DNA of 64,000 nt, from assembly GCF_004323185.1 (NCBI RefSeq), contig NZ_NAPS01000002.1, positions 1,354,388 through 1,418,387 of the forward strand, written 5' to 3'. The position numbers and the translations under genes were made by a program. Source of the stretch: Westiellopsis prolifica IICB1. GTDB taxonomy: Bacteria; Cyanobacteriota; Cyanobacteriia; Cyanobacteriales; Nostocaceae. Positions 61,919-64,000 of this stretch are shown here, one piece after another (position 1 is the stretch's first letter; each line of letters opens with the position of its first letter). A model generated the notes under the pieces. The model was not told the origin of the DNA, did not search any database, and saw only the letters and a list, made by a program, of their open reading frames with translations.

Positions 61919-62797
61919 CTATTCTCCCCTTCTCATTTGTCGCTTTTTCTCCTCTAAACCTGCTCTCTTTTCTGGAGTGAGACTATCAAAACAATGGGGA
62001 CAACTAATACCTTCTTCATAATGAAGAGAAGTTTTATCAGCTTCGGAAATTGGGTGTCCACAACCAACACACATTTCATAGGAACCGGGTTCTAACCCGT
62101 GACTCACAGCGACTCGTTCATCGAAGACAAAACATTCCCCTTCCCAAAGACTTTCCTCTGCTGGAACTTCCTCTAAATATTTGAGAATACCGCCCTTGAG
62201 GTGATAAACTTCTTGAAAACCTTGGGAAATCATCAAAGAAGAAGCTTTTTCACAGCGAATACCACCAGTACAAAATAGTGCTACTTTCTTGTACTGACTA
62301 GGATCAAGGTGCTTCTTGACATATTCTGGAAATTGCCTAAATGACTCAGTATTAGGATTTTGCGCTTTTTTAAAAGTACCAATACTGATTTCATAGTCAT
62401 TGCGAGTGTCAATTACAACCACTTCTGGATCAGAAATTATCTTATTCCAATCTTGGGGACTGACATAAGTTCCAACTTGTTCATTGGGGTCAATATTAGG
62501 TAGTCCAATCGTGACTATTTCTTTTTTCAAGCGTACCTTTAGACGTTGAAACGGTGGCTCTTCAGCAGTAGACTCTTTATGTTCCAACTCAGCAAAACGA
62601 GAATCAGACCGCAAAAAAGATAACACTGAATCAATACTCTCACGAGAACCTGCGATCGTCCCATTTATTCCTTCTTGGGCTAATAAAATAGTCCCCTTAA
62701 TACCTTGTGCTTGGCAATAAGCTAACAAAGATTGCTGTTTTTCAGCATAATCTGGCAATTTAACAAACTTATAAAATGTAGCAACGACTAGTGTCAT
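61919..62797 (-). CDS. trhO: tRNA uridine(34) hydroxylase TrhO (rhodanese family)
   Basis: The 292-aa protein has an N-terminal acylphosphatase-like domain (about 5-95, with [13 protein letters not shown]) and a rhodanese domain (about 120-220) with V-I-D-T-R-N-D-Y-E and the active loop [12 protein letters not shown]. The C-terminal part holds a C-x2-C...C-x2-C metal site (C-V-G-C-G-H and C-P-H-C). TrhO makes 5-hydroxyuridine at position 34 of tRNAs from prephenate-independent oxygen chemistry. The C-terminal cysteine pairs are a common addition. It is a single gene close to the DUF938 methyltransferase, 48 bp away, on the same strand. Confidence 0.92.
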   Translation of the reverse strand: MTLVVATFYKFVKLPDYAEKQQSLLAYCQAQGIKGTILLAQEGINGTIAGSRESIDSVLSFLRSDSRFAELEHKESTAEEPPFQRLKVRLKKEIVTIGLPNIDPNEQVGTYVSPQDWNKIISDPEVVVIDTRNDYEISIGTFKKAQNPNTESFRQFPEYVKKHLDPSQYKKVALFCTGGIRCEKASSLMISQGFQEVYHLKGGILKYLEEVPAEESLWEGECFVFDERVAVSHGLEPGSYEMCVGCGHPISEADKTSLHYEEGISCPHCFDSLTPEKRAGLEEKKRQMRRGE

Positions 62798-62845
62798 ATT
62801 TGCGTAAGGAGTTAGTAGTTAGTGCTTAACGGACTTCTTGTACGT

Positions 62846-63478
62846 CTATAAATTAAATACTACTGAGAGATTATTTGCTGGCATTTGATAAATATTGAGT
62901 AAACTGAGATTGTTTGTACTAGCTGCTGTGACGACATCTTCAAGATTACGCACACCCCATTCTGGATTTTGGGCGCGTAGAGATTCATCAAAAGCAGCAT
63001 TACTTGCTGCGGTATGTTTGCCATCCCGTTTGAATGGCCCATACAAATAGAGGATTCCACCAGACGGAAGAATGCGACCTGCACCCGCCATTAGTCCCAA
63101 ACAAGCAGCCCAAGGTGAAATGTGGATCATGTTGATATTGACGATGGCTGTAATTTGTGAAGTATTAAATAATGCTTCTTCCTCTACCATCCAGATTGAC
63201 TCACGTACATCAATTTCTAAAGGTGGCTGAAGACTTTCACAGGGTAAATATTTTCTCCAAGCAGTGATGCTAGCACGGTGTAAGGGATTAGGGTCAGAAG
63301 GTATCCATTGACGAGGAGACAGACGAGGAGCAAAATATACCGCATGTTCTCCAGTGCCACTAGCAATTTCTAATACATTACCTGTTGCGGGTAATACTTG
63401 CGTGAGTACTTCTAGAATTGGTTGACGATTGCGCTGTGTAGCTGGGGCGTATTGTCGCGCATCTTGTGGTTTGTTCAT
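62846..63478 (-). CDS. DUF938 family SAM-dependent methyltransferase-like protein
   Basis: The 210-aa protein has motif I V-L-E-I-A-S-G-T-G-E-H near residues 37-47, followed by F-A-P-R-L-P-like and S-D-P-N-P-L near 60-66 and an I-N-M-I-H-I-S-P-W block near 120-128. These are typical of the DUF938 family, whose chemistry is unknown. It lies 48 bp upstream of trhO on the same strand and just after a histidine kinase end, so the three might share transcription, but this is uncertain. Confidence 0.88.
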   Translation of the reverse strand: MNKPQDARQYAPATQRNRQPILEVLTQVLPATGNVLEIASGTGEHAVYFAPRLSPRQWIPSDPNPLHRASITAWRKYLPCESLQPPLEIDVRESIWMVEEEALFNTSQITAIVNINMIHISPWAACLGLMAGAGRILPSGGILYLYGPFKRDGKHTAASNAAFDESLRAQNPEWGVRNLEDVVTAASTNNLSLLNIYQMPANNLSVVFNL

Positions 63479-63500
63479 CAGGCTGTAATTTTCCGGCTTT

Positions 63501-64000
63501 TTATTCTATTTTGTAGATTGGCAGTTGGACTGTAAATGTGGCTCCTTGGCCAATTCCCTCACTAGTAGCATAAACATGGCCGTGATGTAGTTCAACCAAA
63601 TGATGAACAATAGCTAGTCCTAGTCCTAATCCTCCATATTTTCTGGTTGTAGTACCATCTGCTTGACGAAAGCGATCGAACACATAAGGTAAAAAGTCGC
63701 AACTTATACCTTGTCCTGTATCAGTAACTGTAATTTGGGCTAAGGAATCAATTTGTTGAAGCCAAATTTGCACTTGACCATTAGGAGGAGTAAATTTAAT
63801 CGCATTCGAGAGGAGATTACAGACAATTTGCTGCAAGCGTTCTGCATCGCCCATTACTGGACTGATGAAGGGACTAAGCATGGACTCTATTTTAATTGAC
63901 TTGGCTTGAGCTTGTGGTTGTATATCTTCAATCGCAGCATGAACAATTGGAACTAAGTAAAGAGGTTGTAACTCCAAACGCAGCTTGTTCTGAATGATCA
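63501..64000 (-). CDS. Sensor histidine kinase, C-terminal part (runs off the window)
   Basis: The minus-strand frame enters from beyond 64000 and has no start inside the window; a TTG at 63977 is not a real start. The visible 165 residues are the kinase ATPase domain: N-L-L-S-N-A-I-K-F (N box), D-T-G-Q-G-I (G1), F-D-R-F-R-Q-A-D (F box) and G-G-L-G-L-G-L-A-I (G2). The upstream residues K-L-R-L-E-L-Q-P-L-Y-L-V fit the segment just after the H box of PAS or GAF kinases. The sensor domains and histidine lie outside. Signal unknown. Confidence 0.9.
   Translation of the reverse strand, partial: IIQNKLRLELQPLYLVPIVHAAIEDIQPQAQAKSIKIESMLSPFISPVMGDAERLQQIVCNLLSNAIKFTPPNGQVQIWLQQIDSLAQITVTDTGQGISCDFLPYVFDRFRQADGTTTRKYGGLGLGLAIVHHLVELHHGHVYATSEGIGQGATFTVQLPIYKIE

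Overview
The window comes from a filamentous, nitrogen-fixing cyanobacterium, most likely a heterocyst former of the Nostocales. The evidence is the frequent HIP1 octamer GCGATCGC, intergenic spaces full of short tandem repeats (CCCCATG, GGGGATC, GGGGAGC, ATTGGTC types), NdhS and DUF3611 proteins, and a nifP-like cysE / nifV / nifZ / nifT cluster with the two small proteins that accompany it in Anabaena/Nostoc. Genes are mostly single or in short operons and nearly all intergenic spaces carry repeats.

Layout. 1-7 kb: SRPBCC-like protein, Mrp/ApbC ATPase, RodA, NdhS, a HAS-barrel-like protein and a CPA2 antiporter with UspA-like tail. 6.8-7.7 kb: a repeat field with a 21-bp tandem array. 7.7-10.3 kb: an orphan CbiO-type ATPase, an unknown 310-aa protein and a TIR-domain protein. 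10.4-13.1 kb: a decayed transposase fragment, RuvC, YvcK and TsaE. 13.9-17 kb: a DUF697 GTPase and a metallophosphoesterase. 17.3-21.5 kb (minus strand): the nif accessory cluster cysE, two or three small ORFs, nifV, nifZ, nifT and a 2Fe-2S protein. 22-31 kb: methyltransferase, HtrA-type protease, DUF1517 protein, glycosyltransferase, ThiS and ThiE. 30.7-38.7 kb: two secreted DUF1565 beta-helix proteins (one with a SPOR end, one with six SLH repeats), a YARHG protein, and a zinc metallopeptidase. 39-43.8 kb: NERD protein, a frameshifted small gene, and a compact operon for a zinc-ribbon/HTH protein, a trypco2 protein and a CHAT protease. 44-64 kb: S9 peptidase, two coupled membrane proteins, DUF3611, transketolase, YihY, GlgX, ClpB, VOC protein, TrhO, DUF938 methyltransferase and the end of a histidine kinase.

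The strongest candidate for an undescribed system is the three-gene operon at 42917-43756 and below (minus strand): an IS1595-like zinc-ribbon plus HTH protein without a transposase domain, a trypco2 protein, and a CHAT cysteine protease with an inserted four-cysteine knuckle. A 13-bp perfect inverted repeat sits on the start codon of the first gene. A second candidate is the TIR protein at 9477 with its unknown neighbour.

Mobile or repeated DNA is a major theme. A non-autonomous element of about 100-115 bp with ends CAATACGG/CCGTATTG is present in three copies, two of them flanked by perfect 10-bp direct repeats. A second palindromic element carries CAGCCCTTTCAAGGTG ends. A GACGCG hairpin family recurs at least six times, and one coding sequence (34585-35304) appears to have absorbed an intergenic repeat in frame. 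No tRNA, rRNA or true CRISPR array was recognised.
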